A DNA stretch of 33,935 bases from Deltaproteobacteria bacterium (lineage in GTDB: Bacteria; Myxococcota_A; UBA9160; UBA4427), in NCBI GenBank assembly GCA_019310975.1, contig JAFDDH010000019.1:1-33935 (forward strand). Reading direction: 5' to 3'. Positions 24,171 through 32,448 of this stretch are shown here, piece by piece; the stretch's first letter is position 1; each line of letters starts with the position of its first letter. The notes under the pieces were generated by a model. That model had not been told where the DNA came from. It worked only from the letters and a program-made list of their open reading frames with translations, and made no database searches. The translations under genes and the position numbers were made by a program.

Positions 24171-27028
24171 GAGCCGCCGGCATCATTGCACGCAAGGAGC
24201 TGCGGGCCTACTTCGACTCGCCGGTCGCGCTGATCTTCCTTGGCGTCTTCCTGCTCTCCGCACTCGTCTCGTTCTTCGGCTACTCGAGCTTCTTCGCTCG
24301 CAACATGGCGGATGTCCGACCCCTCTTCGCGTGGCTGCCGATTCTGCTGATCCTGCTGGTGGCGGCCATCTCCATGCGCCAATGGGCCGAGGAGCGGAAG
24401 ATGGGCACCCTCGAGGTGCTGCTCACCCTGCCCGTGTCGACGCGCGACCTGGTGATCGGCAAGTTCGCCGCCGGCGTCGTGCTGGTGGCGGTTGCGCTGG
24501 CGATGACGATCCCGATTCCGCTGATGGTCTCCTTCCTCGGCGAGCTCGACTGGGGACCGGTGGTCGGCGGCTACCTCGGCGCGCTGCTGCTCGGTGCCAC
24601 CTATCTCTCGATCGGCCTCTGTGTCAGTGCGCGGACGGACAACCAGGTCGTCTCGCTGATGCTTACCTTTGTGATCGGCGCCGCCTTCTATATGGTGGGC
24701 AGCGAGCCGGTGACCGAGCTCTTCGGCACACGCAGCGCGGAGCTGCTGCGCGACCTCGGGACGGGCTCGCGCTTCGCGAGTATCGAGCGCGGTGTCATCG
24801 ACCTGCGAGATCTCGCGTATTACGTTGGTCTGGGCGTCTTCTTCCTCTCCCTCAACGCCTACTTCCTGGAAGCCGAGCGGATCGATCACGGCAGCGAGCG
24901 CGGACGCCTGCACACTCGAAAGCTGGCGGGGCTGGTTGCAGGGGTGGGCGCGAACGTGGTGGCGCTGAACCTCTGGCTGGCTCCGATTACCGCACTCCGC
25001 GTCGATCTGACACAGAGCGGCGAGTACTCGATCAGCCGCGTCACCCACGATGCGCTGGCCGCACTCGATGACCCGCTGCGAATCGACGCTTTCTTCTCCT
25101 CGCGCACCCACCCGCTCCTGGCACCCCTGGTTCCGCAGATTCGCGACTTGCTCGACGAGTACCGGATTGCCGGCGCCGGCCGCGTCCAGCTGGAATTCGC
25201 CGACCCCAACTCGGACGAGGCCCTCGAGCAGGAGATCGGTGAGCGCTACGGGATCCGCAGCGTGCCCTTCCAGGTCTCCGACCGCCACCAACAGGCCGTG
25301 GTGAACTCCTTCTTCCACATCCTGCTGCGCTACGGAGACCAGTACCAGACGCTCTCCTTCGACGACTTGATCGAGGTGCGCTTCGACGGGGACGAACTCG
25401 ACGTCCGGCTGAAGAATCTCGAATACGACCTGACGGCGACGATCCGGCGACTCTCCCAGGAGTTCCAGAACGTGGAGTCGCTGCTGGCACGCATTCCGGG
25501 TGAGCCGCGGCTCACCCTCTATGTGACACCACAGAGCCTGCCCGAGGATCTCGCCGGCGTGCCGGATCATATCCGCAACATCGCGGTCGATCTCGTGGAC
25601 CGCTCGGACGGAAGGCTCGTCTTCGAAGAGGTCGACCCGAGCGGCGACGCCGCGCTCGCAGAGCAGCTCTTCGAGGAGCACCGCATCCGCCCGCTCGCCG
25701 TGGACCTCTTCGGCCAGCGCACCTTCTACCTCGACATGGTGCTGGCCACCGACGCAGGGGCCCAGCGCATCAGCCCACGCGGCGGCCTCGGCGAGAGTGA
25801 GATCCGACAGGCGATCGAGGCCGGAATCCGCCGCGCCACGCCGGGTCAGCTCAAGACCGTCGGCCTCTACAGTGAGAGCCCTCCGCTCCCGCCACAGCAT
25901 CAACAGCTGCCGCTACAGATGCGGCCCCCGCCCCCGCAGCCCGACTACTCGGCCATCGAGCAGCTCTTCGCCGACGCCTACCAGATGGAGCGCGTCGACC
26001 TCGACCGCGGCGTCGTGCCCGAGACCATCGATCTGCTCCTCGTCGGCAAGCCGGGTGCGCTCAGCGATGAGGCCCGCTTCGCCATCGATCAATACCTGAT
26101 GCGCGGCGGCAAGATGATTGCGCTCGCCGGCGCCTTCACGCTGGATACCCAGAACCGCGGACTCCGAGCCGTGCGCCACGAGAGCCCACTCTTCTCCATG
26201 CTCGAGCACTGGGGTGTACGCGTGGCGCCGGCTCTGGTGATGGATCCGCAGAATGCGTCCTTCCCCGTGCCGGTGCAGGAGCAGCGCGGCCCCTTCCGGG
26301 TGCAGCGCATCCAGATGCTCCCCTACCCCTTCTTCCCAGACGTGCGCCGCGACGGGATGGCGGAGGGCCAACCGGCACTGGCCGGACTACGCAGTGTAAC
26401 CACGCCGTGGGCCTCGCCACTGCATATCGATGCCAAGGATGGCGTCCAAGCGCAGGTGCTGCTCGAGAGCTCGCCCGGCACATGGATCGATGACTCGGGC
26501 TCCATCGAGCCGGACATGGCGCGCTTCCCCGAGACCGGCTTCGGTGCGATCGGGGAGGTCGAGCGTCGCGTGCTGGCGGTGACGCTGACAGGCACTTTCC
26601 CGAGCACGTTCGCCGACACACCCTCACCTCTCTTCGCGGACGGCGAGGGCAGTGGCGACGCAACCGGTCGCACGATCATGTCGTCGCTTCCCGACGCACG
26701 CCTGGTGGTGCTGGCGTCGGCTGAGATGGTGAGCGACCTGATCCTTCAGCTGGCCACACAGCCGGGCGGCGAGGTGCACCGCGGCAACCTGCAGCTCCTG
26801 CAGAACCTGATCGACTGGTCGCTCGAGGACACCGAGCTGTTGACGATCCGCTCGTCGGGCGGCTTTGCCCGCACTCTGGTCCCGTTGACCGAGGCCGAGG
26901 CCCGCAGCTGGGAGGTCGGCACCTACGCGGCGTGCACAGCCCTGCTCGCCGTGGCCACGATCTGGCCGCGGCGCCGGCGTGCGCGGGTCATACCGATCGC
27001 GCTGCCGGCGGGAGGCGCGGCCTCATGA
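24167..27028 (+). CDS. Fused GldF-type permease and GldG-type auxiliary protein
   Basis: This 953-residue protein joins two usual neighbours in one chain. Residues 1-240 are an ABC-2 permease of the GldF type, with about six helices and motifs such as RKELRAYFDSPVALIF and MRQWAEERKMGTLEVLLTLPV. After a linker and a seventh helix (about 255-275), residues about 280-915 match the GldG / ABC_transp_aux (PF09822-like) extracytoplasmic module, ending in a C-terminal membrane helix and an Arg cluster (about 925-945). A proline-rich patch (QMRPPPPQP) lies near 585. Gld proteins support gliding or secretion in Bacteroidota; elsewhere the exported substrate is unknown. It overlaps both flanking genes by 4 bp. 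Confidence 0.9.
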   Translation: MRAAGIIARKELRAYFDSPVALIFLGVFLLSALVSFFGYSSFFARNMADVRPLFAWLPILLILLVAAISMRQWAEERKMGTLEVLLTLPVSTRDLVIGKFAAGVVLVAVALAMTIPIPLMVSFLGELDWGPVVGGYLGALLLGATYLSIGLCVSARTDNQVVSLMLTFVIGAAFYMVGSEPVTELFGTRSAELLRDLGTGSRFASIERGVIDLRDLAYYVGLGVFFLSLNAYFLEAERIDHGSERGRLHTRKLAGLVAGVGANVVALNLWLAPITALRVDLTQSGEYSISRVTHDALAALDDPLRIDAFFSSRTHPLLAPLVPQIRDLLDEYRIAGAGRVQLEFADPNSDEALEQEIGERYGIRSVPFQVSDRHQQAVVNSFFHILLRYGDQYQTLSFDDLIEVRFDGDELDVRLKNLEYDLTATIRRLSQEFQNVESLLARIPGEPRLTLYVTPQSLPEDLAGVPDHIRNIAVDLVDRSDGRLVFEEVDPSGDAALAEQLFEEHRIRPLAVDLFGQRTFYLDMVLATDAGAQRISPRGGLGESEIRQAIEAGIRRATPGQLKTVGLYSESPPLPPQHQQLPLQMRPPPPQPDYSAIEQLFADAYQMERVDLDRGVVPETIDLLLVGKPGALSDEARFAIDQYLMRGGKMIALAGAFTLDTQNRGLRAVRHESPLFSMLEHWGVRVAPALVMDPQNASFPVPVQEQRGPFRVQRIQMLPYPFFPDVRRDGMAEGQPALAGLRSVTTPWASPLHIDAKDGVQAQVLLESSPGTWIDDSGSIEPDMARFPETGFGAIGEVERRVLAVTLTGTFPSTFADTPSPLFADGEGSGDATGRTIMSSLPDARLVVLASAEMVSDLILQLATQPGGEVHRGNLQLLQNLIDWSLEDTELLTIRSSGGFARTLVPLTEAEARSWEVGTYAACTALLAVATIWPRRRRARVIPIALPAGGAAS

Positions 27029-27987
27029 CTACTGCGCGAAACCTGGCCATCCTGCTCTGCGTACAGCTCGCGTTCGCGCTGATCAGCTGGTGGCCACAGG
27101 ATCACTCGGCCGGACGCGAAAAGGCCTTGCTCGACATCCCGGCCGACTCGATCACGTTCGTCGCCATTGCGCGCGCGCCCGCCGCCGGTGGGGATCCGGC
27201 CTGGCTCGAGCTCGAGCGCGGCGGCGACGGCTGGGTGCTCGCCTCGGAGCAGGACTATCCCGCCGAGCAGACAGCCGTCGACCAGCTGCTGGAGCGCCTG
27301 GTCGGAGTCCGCGTGCGCGAGCCGATCGCCACACGCCGGGCGACGCATAACGCCCTCAAGGTGGGCGACGACGAATACGGACGTCGCGTGCGCGTTGCGA
27401 CTGCCGACGGCGAGTACGAGCTGGTCGTCGGCGCCGCGCTCAGCAGGAGTGTGAACATTCGCCTGGCGGACTCGGACGATGTCTATGTCGCCTCCGGGTT
27501 CAGCGAGTGGTCACTGCAGGAGACACCGGCCAGCTATTGGAATGCGGACTACGTGAGGGTCGCTCCGGCCGCGATCAGTGCGATCCACGTCCGCAACGCC
27601 GCGGGCGAGTTCGACGCCGTGCGCGACGAGTCCGGCTGGACGATCGCAGGGCTCGAGGAGAGCCAGGTCACGAACACCGAGGCGCTCGACGAGTGGCTTC
27701 GCAAAGTCGTCACCCTGCGCCTGCTGCGACCGGTCTCGGCGAGTCCGTCCGCCGGCCTGCCTGGCGACGAAAGCGCACGCATCAGCTGGACGATCCAGGC
27801 CGAGAACGAGTCCGTTGGTGGCGGGTATGCGCTCTATCGTGGGGACGAAGATCGATTGCTGGCCAAGTCCGACAGTGATCCCTTCGTGGTCGAGGTGAGC
27901 CAGAGCAGCGCCGATCCACTGCTCGAGATCACACGCACCGACCTGGTGGGCGACCGGGCGGCCCCCGATGAAATCGAGGGCTCCTAG
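27025..27987 (+). CDS. DUF4340-family membrane-anchored protein
   Basis: This 320-residue protein has one N-terminal membrane anchor (NLAILLCVQLAFALISWW, about 6-23). Repeated beta-rich modules follow, with the DUF4340 pattern of short strands containing W and a charged loop (for example LELERGGDGWVLASEQDYPA, then ...RDESGWTIAGLEESQV). DUF4340 proteins are commonly encoded directly after GldG-like genes and are thought to be extracytoplasmic partners of that ABC system; the biochemical function is unknown. The ATG overlaps the GldF-GldG stop (ATGA). Its TAG stop shares CTAG with the convergent VOC gene. Confidence 0.86.
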   Translation: MTTARNLAILLCVQLAFALISWWPQDHSAGREKALLDIPADSITFVAIARAPAAGGDPAWLELERGGDGWVLASEQDYPAEQTAVDQLLERLVGVRVREPIATRRATHNALKVGDDEYGRRVRVATADGEYELVVGAALSRSVNIRLADSDDVYVASGFSEWSLQETPASYWNADYVRVAPAAISAIHVRNAAGEFDAVRDESGWTIAGLEESQVTNTEALDEWLRKVVTLRLLRPVSASPSAGLPGDESARISWTIQAENESVGGGYALYRGDEDRLLAKSDSDPFVVEVSQSSADPLLEITRTDLVGDRAAPDEIEGS

Positions 27988-28472
27988 TCCAGAGAGCCGT
28001 CGCCCATCTCATCGGCCGGCCCCGCGCCACCCGCACCCAGGCGACCGTCCTCGCCGAGGTGCCCGCGACCCGGCACGTAATTCACCTCGATGCGAATCCC
28101 ATCCGGATCCTCGAAGAGGATCGAGTAGTAGCCGGGCGCGAATCCGCTCTCCTCCGGCTCGTGCACGATGCGGGCGCCCAGGCTCTTCGACACGAAGTCG
28201 AAGATCGTATCGACATCCTCGCGCTTTCGCGCGCGGAAGCAGAGGTGGTGGAGCCCCGCCGTATCCTGATCGAAGCGTTTGTCGCGCTTGTCAGACGGCG
28301 CCTCACGCACCAGGATCCCGGTCCGGCTCCCAATGCAGTAGATGATCCCCTCACCCTTGATGAGCGTCTTCATCTCGAGGAAATGGCAGAGCTGCTCCCA
28401 GAAGGGCAGGCAGCGCTCTGGGTCCGTGACGGTGAGCTGAATGTGGGCGATCCCGTTGACTTCGACGCTCAC
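27984..28472 (-). CDS. VOC-superfamily (glyoxalase/dioxygenase-like) protein
   Basis: This 162-residue protein has the vicinal-oxygen-chelate fold in two halves. Likely metal ligands are His10 (IAHIQLTV), His75 (LHHLCFR) and Glu129 (IRIEVNYVP). It resembles glyoxalase I / lactoylglutathione lyase-like and extradiol-dioxygenase-like VOC proteins; the reaction cannot be assigned. The GTG start has GGAGGA just upstream, a strong ribosome site. The last ~30 residues are a Gly/Asp-rich tail. It diverges from the hisD-like gene with a 158-bp gap that shows no strong promoter. Confidence 0.88.
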   Translation of the reverse strand: MSVEVNGIAHIQLTVTDPERCLPFWEQLCHFLEMKTLIKGEGIIYCIGSRTGILVREAPSDKRDKRFDQDTAGLHHLCFRARKREDVDTIFDFVSKSLGARIVHEPEESGFAPGYYSILFEDPDGIRIEVNYVPGRGHLGEDGRLGAGGAGPADEMGDGSLD

Positions 28473-28630
28473 GAATCCTCCGCGGAAGCGGGCACGAGAA
28501 TAGGGTCTCTACTCTGGCGCATCCTGCGGCGTCCGGCATATCGGCGACCCGCCCAGGCGGACCGGGCGTCCGGGCACGCCGATGGACCCGCCGCTACCAT
28601 CGCGGCCGAAAACCGAGCCAGAACGTCCGT

Positions 28631-29965
28631 ATGCCGCTTCCGATTCTCGATCTCACACAGCCCGACGACCGCGAGACCTGGTCGAGCCGTCTCGCTCGAC
28701 TGCAGGCCACCGTCTCGCTCGCGAGCGACGAGGCGAAGACCGTCGCCGCAATCCTCGAGGACGTGCGCAACCGCGGCGACGAAGCCGTCGTGGCCGCGAT
28801 GCAACGCTGGACGGATCCCGACTTCGACGCGGCCCGCATCCGTGTGCCGGGGAACGAGATCGAACGTGCGGCGGATGCACTCGACGCGCCGCTACGCGAT
28901 GCGCTCGAGGCGGCCATCGCCAACGTGCGTGCGTATCAGCAGCATATCCGGCCCGAGGATCCGAAAAACATCGAGATCGCCGGGGCTGAGCTCGGCCTGC
29001 GCTTTACGCCGGTGGAGAGTGTCGGACTGACAGTTCCGGGCGGCGTGGCCGTGCTGGTGTCCACGCTCGTGATGCTGGCCGTGCCGGCCATCGTGGCGGG
29101 CGTCGATCCGCGCAGGGTGCGCGTCGTGAATCCGCCGCCCACGCGTCGGCCGGGCAAGCCAGCGGGCGACGTCTCACCGATCGTGATGGCGACGTGTCAT
29201 ATGCTCGGGATCGAGAGCCTCTACCGCATCGGCGGCGCACAGGCGGTGGCTGCCCTCGCCTACGGGACCGAGCGTGTCGAGGCGGTGGAAATGATTGCCG
29301 GACCGGGCAACGTCTTTGGCCAGCTCGCCAAGCAGATGGTGAGTGGTGCCTGCGGGACGGACGGTGGCTTCTACGGCCCAAGCGAAATCGTCACGATCGC
29401 GGACGCGACCGCGGACCCGCGCTGCGTCGCTGCCGACCTGATCGCGCAGGCGGAGCACGACCCGGGCAAATGCTTCCTGATTGCTTGGTCGCGCGACGTG
29501 ATCGACGCCATCGTGGCCGAGGTCGAATCCCAGCTCTGCGAGCGCGGGCGGATCGCAGCGATCGAGCGCGCACTGGCCGAGGAATCCGCCGCGCTGCTCG
29601 TGCCGGATGAAGAGGAGGCCGCGCGTATCGCCGACTCGATCGCCGCCGAGCACGTCAATCTGGCGGTGGCCGATCCGGAGGCCTGGCTTGCACGACTTCG
29701 CCACGGCGGCGAGTTCTTCCTCGGCGATCAGTCGCCGGTCGCCGCGGGCGACTACTACGCGGGTCCCAGCCACTGCCTGCCGACGGGCACGACGGCGCGC
29801 TTCGCCAGCGGCATCAGTGTCCACACCTTCCTCAAACGCAGTGGCACCGTCCACTACCGCGACGGGCTGCCGGGCGAGGCGATGGATGCCATTATCCGGT
29901 TGGCCGAGCTGGAGGGACTCGATGCGCATGCTGAATCGGCGCGGGTGCGACGCCGCCGCGGCTGA
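28631..29965 (+). CDS. hisD: Histidinol dehydrogenase-family enzyme
   Basis: This 444-residue enzyme belongs to the HisD family, which oxidises L-histidinol to histidine with NAD and zinc. Conserved parts are VPGG (135-138), RIGGAQAVAALAYGTE (199-214), GPGN, YGPSE (248-252), AQAEHD with zinc-binding Gln273/His276, Asp374 in AGDYYAG, and His433 near the end. Catalytic Glu340/His341 (AAEHVNL) are present. The sequence diverges from enteric HisD: an extra loop, RRPGKPAGDV, lies after the PPP motif, and ACGTDGGFYGPSE replaces the usual AIDM-x-AGPSE. No other histidine gene is near. It could be true HisD or a paralogue for another alcohol. The ATG lacks a clear ribosome site. Confidence 0.87.
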   Translation: MPLPILDLTQPDDRETWSSRLARLQATVSLASDEAKTVAAILEDVRNRGDEAVVAAMQRWTDPDFDAARIRVPGNEIERAADALDAPLRDALEAAIANVRAYQQHIRPEDPKNIEIAGAELGLRFTPVESVGLTVPGGVAVLVSTLVMLAVPAIVAGVDPRRVRVVNPPPTRRPGKPAGDVSPIVMATCHMLGIESLYRIGGAQAVAALAYGTERVEAVEMIAGPGNVFGQLAKQMVSGACGTDGGFYGPSEIVTIADATADPRCVAADLIAQAEHDPGKCFLIAWSRDVIDAIVAEVESQLCERGRIAAIERALAEESAALLVPDEEEAARIADSIAAEHVNLAVADPEAWLARLRHGGEFFLGDQSPVAAGDYYAGPSHCLPTGTTARFASGISVHTFLKRSGTVHYRDGLPGEAMDAIIRLAELEGLDAHAESARVRRRRG

Positions 29966-29990
29966 GGTTCCGGACGGCCGGGAGTCGGGC

Positions 29991-30752
29991 ATGCGAGAGC
30001 CGATCCGCCGGAACCTGACTCGCGCACTCGCGCAACGCTTGCTCGGCGCCACGGCATTTCTGATGCTGGGCCTCGCCTGCGCGAGCGAAGGGCTGCGTGT
30101 CTCGCTGCCGGTGAGCGAGCTTCCCCGGGTCGGTCCCTACATGAACGTGGCGACAGTCCTCGATACCCGGAGCTTCACGACGGCGTCGAATCGGGCGCCG
30201 GTGCCGAGCCTGCGTGGCGACCCCATGAGCGCATCGCTGACCGAGCGTGTCGTGGGCCGCTGGCTGGCTCCGTCGGGGCGGCTCGGCTCGAATGTGCTGC
30301 TCGAGCCCCCGCAGAGTGTGCCGGCCCTGGTGGGCCGGGCGATCGTCTTCGGCCTGCGCACGGCGGGTTACCGCGCCGTGGGAGAGAACCCGAGCGTCAC
30401 CGGCCCGGCCGTGGACCTGCATGCCACTGTGAGCGAGTTCTGGATCTACCAGCGACCCCACGGCGCCCTCGCCTATCGTGCCCGCATCATCCTCTCCGGC
30501 TCGCTGCTGCCGCTGCGCGGCGGCCGGATCATCGAGATCAACGGCTCCGTAAGCGCCGGCACCGTGGACGGCGTGCTCTGGAGGCGTGCGGTCGAGCGCT
30601 GCCTCGAGATGATCGCGGAGGAGGTCAGCCGCAGTGTCGGGCACCCGATCGACACTTGGCGCGACACCACCACACGATCGACAATCGAGCCGACACCCTT
30701 TCCGACGCCCTTGCCAACGCCATCACCAACACCACCCAAGGAGGCCTCATGA
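29991..30752 (+). CDS. Outer-membrane-type lipoprotein, YajG-like
   Basis: This 253-residue protein has a signal peptide ending in the lipobox LGLAC (Cys30), so it is lipidated, probably in the periplasm-facing or outer membrane. The body shows a DxR...(30 residues)...ALVGRAIVFGLRTAGYRAVGE...LHATVSEFWIYQ pattern that recalls the uncharacterised YajG lipoprotein group; this is a moderate match. The C-terminus is a Pro-Thr repeat (PTPFPTPLPTPSPTPP), a flexible spacer common in surface lipoproteins. The ATG at 29991 follows GGGAG, 26 bp after hisD ends. Its stop overlaps a 19-codon ORF. Confidence 0.75.
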   Translation: MREPIRRNLTRALAQRLLGATAFLMLGLACASEGLRVSLPVSELPRVGPYMNVATVLDTRSFTTASNRAPVPSLRGDPMSASLTERVVGRWLAPSGRLGSNVLLEPPQSVPALVGRAIVFGLRTAGYRAVGENPSVTGPAVDLHATVSEFWIYQRPHGALAYRARIILSGSLLPLRGGRIIEINGSVSAGTVDGVLWRRAVERCLEMIAEEVSRSVGHPIDTWRDTTTRSTIEPTPFPTPLPTPSPTPPKEAS

Positions 30753-30808
30753 ACAGCTATGCGGGCAAGTTCGAGCACCTGCTGGGGCTGAAATCGAGCG
30801 ATTCTTGA
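30749..30808 (+). CDS. 19-codon ORF with strong ribosome site
   Basis: A short open frame encodes MNSYAGKFEHLLGLKSSDS. Its ATG overlaps the lipoprotein stop (ATGA), and AAGGAGG, a perfect Shine-Dalgarno sequence, lies five bases upstream. It could be a translated micropeptide, a leader, or the stub of a lost gene. Nothing in the sequence shows a function. Confidence 0.35.
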   Translation: MNSYAGKFEHLLGLKSSDS

Positions 30809-30850
30809 AAAGTTGCAACGAGCCGATCGATACAGCGAGGGCGCAACCCG

Positions 30851-31387
30851 ATGACGGCCCACACGCCCAAGACCGAGTCGCCAAGCGCTGAACGCCTCGA
30901 CGCGTCTCAGGACTTCGCGTACGCGCGTCTCCTGCTCCGAGTCAACCCATTGGTTCGGCTGCTGCTGCGTTCGCCGCTGCACGGTGTACTGAGCGGGCGG
31001 CTCATGCTGGTCGACTTCCGCGGTCGGCGTTCCGGCCGCTCGTTCAGCATCCCAGTCGCCTACACCGAGGTCGGCGATGACCTGATCGTGCTGGTCTCGA
31101 AGGCCGCCACGCGTTCGTGGTGGCGAAACTTTCGAGAGCCGTGGCCGGCGACGCTGACGCTTCGGCGAAAGCAGCGCGACATGCAGGGGACGAGTCTGGA
31201 GCCGGGATCGCAGGCCTTCCGCAAGTGCTTCGAAGAGACATTTCGACGCTGGAACGATACAGCCAGGATCTACGACATCGAGTACGACGCAGAGCGCGGC
31301 CTATCGGAATCCCAGCTTGCGACGCTTTCGCAGCAGCGCGGCGCGGTCCGATTCACGCCCGCAGGCGGGAAGACGGACGCTGCCTAG
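30851..31387 (+). CDS. Nitroreductase-family deazaflavin (F420)-dependent oxidoreductase
   Basis: This 178-residue protein matches the split-beta-barrel family of F420H2-dependent quinone/nitroreductases (Ddn-like, PF04075). The core is LMLVDFRGRRSGRSFSIPVAY, followed by a strand VLVSKAATRSWWRNF, typical of the cofactor pocket. The N-terminal ~45 residues include a hydrophobic-basic helix (PLVRLLLRSPLH) that may sit on the membrane. Presence of this family suggests the organism makes or uses F420, though some members bind other cofactors. It lies 42 bp after the small ORF and is followed by a monooxygenase relic on the opposite strand. Confidence 0.8.
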   Translation: MTAHTPKTESPSAERLDASQDFAYARLLLRVNPLVRLLLRSPLHGVLSGRLMLVDFRGRRSGRSFSIPVAYTEVGDDLIVLVSKAATRSWWRNFREPWPATLTLRRKQRDMQGTSLEPGSQAFRKCFEETFRRWNDTARIYDIEYDAERGLSESQLATLSQQRGAVRFTPAGGKTDAA

Positions 31388-31392
31388 AGAGC

Positions 31393-31566
31393 TCAGGTGT
31401 ACGATTCCAGATCGCACTGGGCACCTGGATATCGATTTCGGTACCCCGTGCCGCCGAAGTCGCCCACGAGCTCCACGTACTGGTCGTTGCCATCGGCGCC
31501 CAGCCGCTTCTCTCGCTCCTCGCAATACCTTGTGCGGAGCGCCTCGGGATCCAAGCCGAAGTCAGG
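31393..31566 (-). pseudogene. Relic of a Baeyer-Villiger-type flavin monooxygenase
   Basis: The minus strand encodes LDPEALRTRYCEER and then, after a frameshift near 31510, EKRLGADGNDQYVELVGDF, running directly into GGTGYRNRYPGAQCDLESYT and a stop at 31393-31395. The first part resembles the N-terminal leader of cyclohexanone/steroid-type monooxygenases (about residues 10-45). The second part matches the conserved block G-G-T-W-Y-W-N-R-Y-P-G-A-x-C-D-x-E-S-Y, normally about 40-60 residues further on, after the FAD-binding GxGxxG, which is missing here. The two Trp residues are Gly and Arg. This looks like an internally deleted, frameshifted remnant. Family recall is from memory, without a search. 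Confidence 0.7.
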
Positions 31567-31590
31567 CTAAGCTTCAAGCGGGAGAAGAGC

Positions 31591-32448
31591 ATGATAATCG
31601 AGGCCGAAGGGCTTGGTTACACGTATCCCGGCCAGCCAGATCCGGTGATCCGTTCGCTCGACTTCCAGATCGAGGCCGGGGAGGTCTTCGGCTTCCTCGG
31701 TCCGAACGGCTCGGGCAAGACCACCACCCAGAAGCTCTTGACCCGAATCCTGCCTGGCTACAGAGGAAAGGTCTCGATCTTCGGTCAGGACCTTCGCGGC
31801 CAGAGTGCGGCCTTCTACAACCGCGTTGGCGTCTGCTTCGAGTTTCCCAATCTATACGAGAAGCTCACGGCGGAGGAGAATCTGGGCTTCTATGCCGAGT
31901 TCTTCGACGTGGCGACCGAGGAACCCCGCAACGTCCTCGAGCGCCTCGATCTACCGGTTGGGGACCGCCGTCCCGTGAGCAAGTGGTCCAAGGGCATGAA
32001 GATGCGCCTGTCGCTGGGACGTTCCCTGCTCAATCGCCCGCCACTCTGGTTTCTGGATGAACCCACCACGGGCCAGGATCCCGCTCACGCGGTGCTGATT
32101 CGGCAACTGATTCGGGAGAAGGCCGAATTGGGGACCAGCATCTTTCTCACCACGCACAACATGACCGTCGCCGACGAGCTATGCGATCGCGTGGCCTTTC
32201 TGGTCGATGGTGAGATCCGCGTACTCGACGCGCCGCGGGATCTCAAGCTGGCGCACAGGTCGCAGCTTGCCCGTGTCGAGTATCGGAACGACTCCGAGCG
32301 GGTCACGAGGGATTTCGATCTGGCTACCCAGGCCGAGAAGAACGCGTTCGCGGAGCTCGTCCGCACGCGCGAGATCGAGACCATTCACACCCAGGAGCCG
32401 ACGCTGGAAGACGTATTCCTGCGTGTCACCGGCCGGGATCTCGCATGA
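31591..32448 (+). CDS. ABC exporter ATPase
   Basis: This 285-residue ATPase has Walker A GPNGSGKTTT, a Q-loop region (VCFEFPNLY), the signature WSKGMKMRLS, Walker B LWFLDEPTTGQDP and the switch His in TTHNMT. The C-terminal ~60 residues are the usual ABC-2 accessory region ending in LEDVFLRVTGRDL. The arrangement, ATPase followed by two dissimilar small permeases, resembles the proposed fluoroquinolone-type exporters (Rv2688c-Rv2686c of Mycobacterium). Substrate assignment is not possible. The ATG has GGGAGAAG upstream. It overlaps the first permease by 4 bp. Confidence 0.93.
   Translation: MIIEAEGLGYTYPGQPDPVIRSLDFQIEAGEVFGFLGPNGSGKTTTQKLLTRILPGYRGKVSIFGQDLRGQSAAFYNRVGVCFEFPNLYEKLTAEENLGFYAEFFDVATEEPRNVLERLDLPVGDRRPVSKWSKGMKMRLSLGRSLLNRPPLWFLDEPTTGQDPAHAVLIRQLIREKAELGTSIFLTTHNMTVADELCDRVAFLVDGEIRVLDAPRDLKLAHRSQLARVEYRNDSERVTRDFDLATQAEKNAFAELVRTREIETIHTQEPTLEDVFLRVTGRDLA

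Noticed and set aside
24134..25903. A long (589-codon) open frame on the minus strand inside the fused GldF-GldG gene
   Set aside because: It is antisense to a clear gene, has strongly biased composition expected of GC-rich antisense frames, and matches nothing recognisable.
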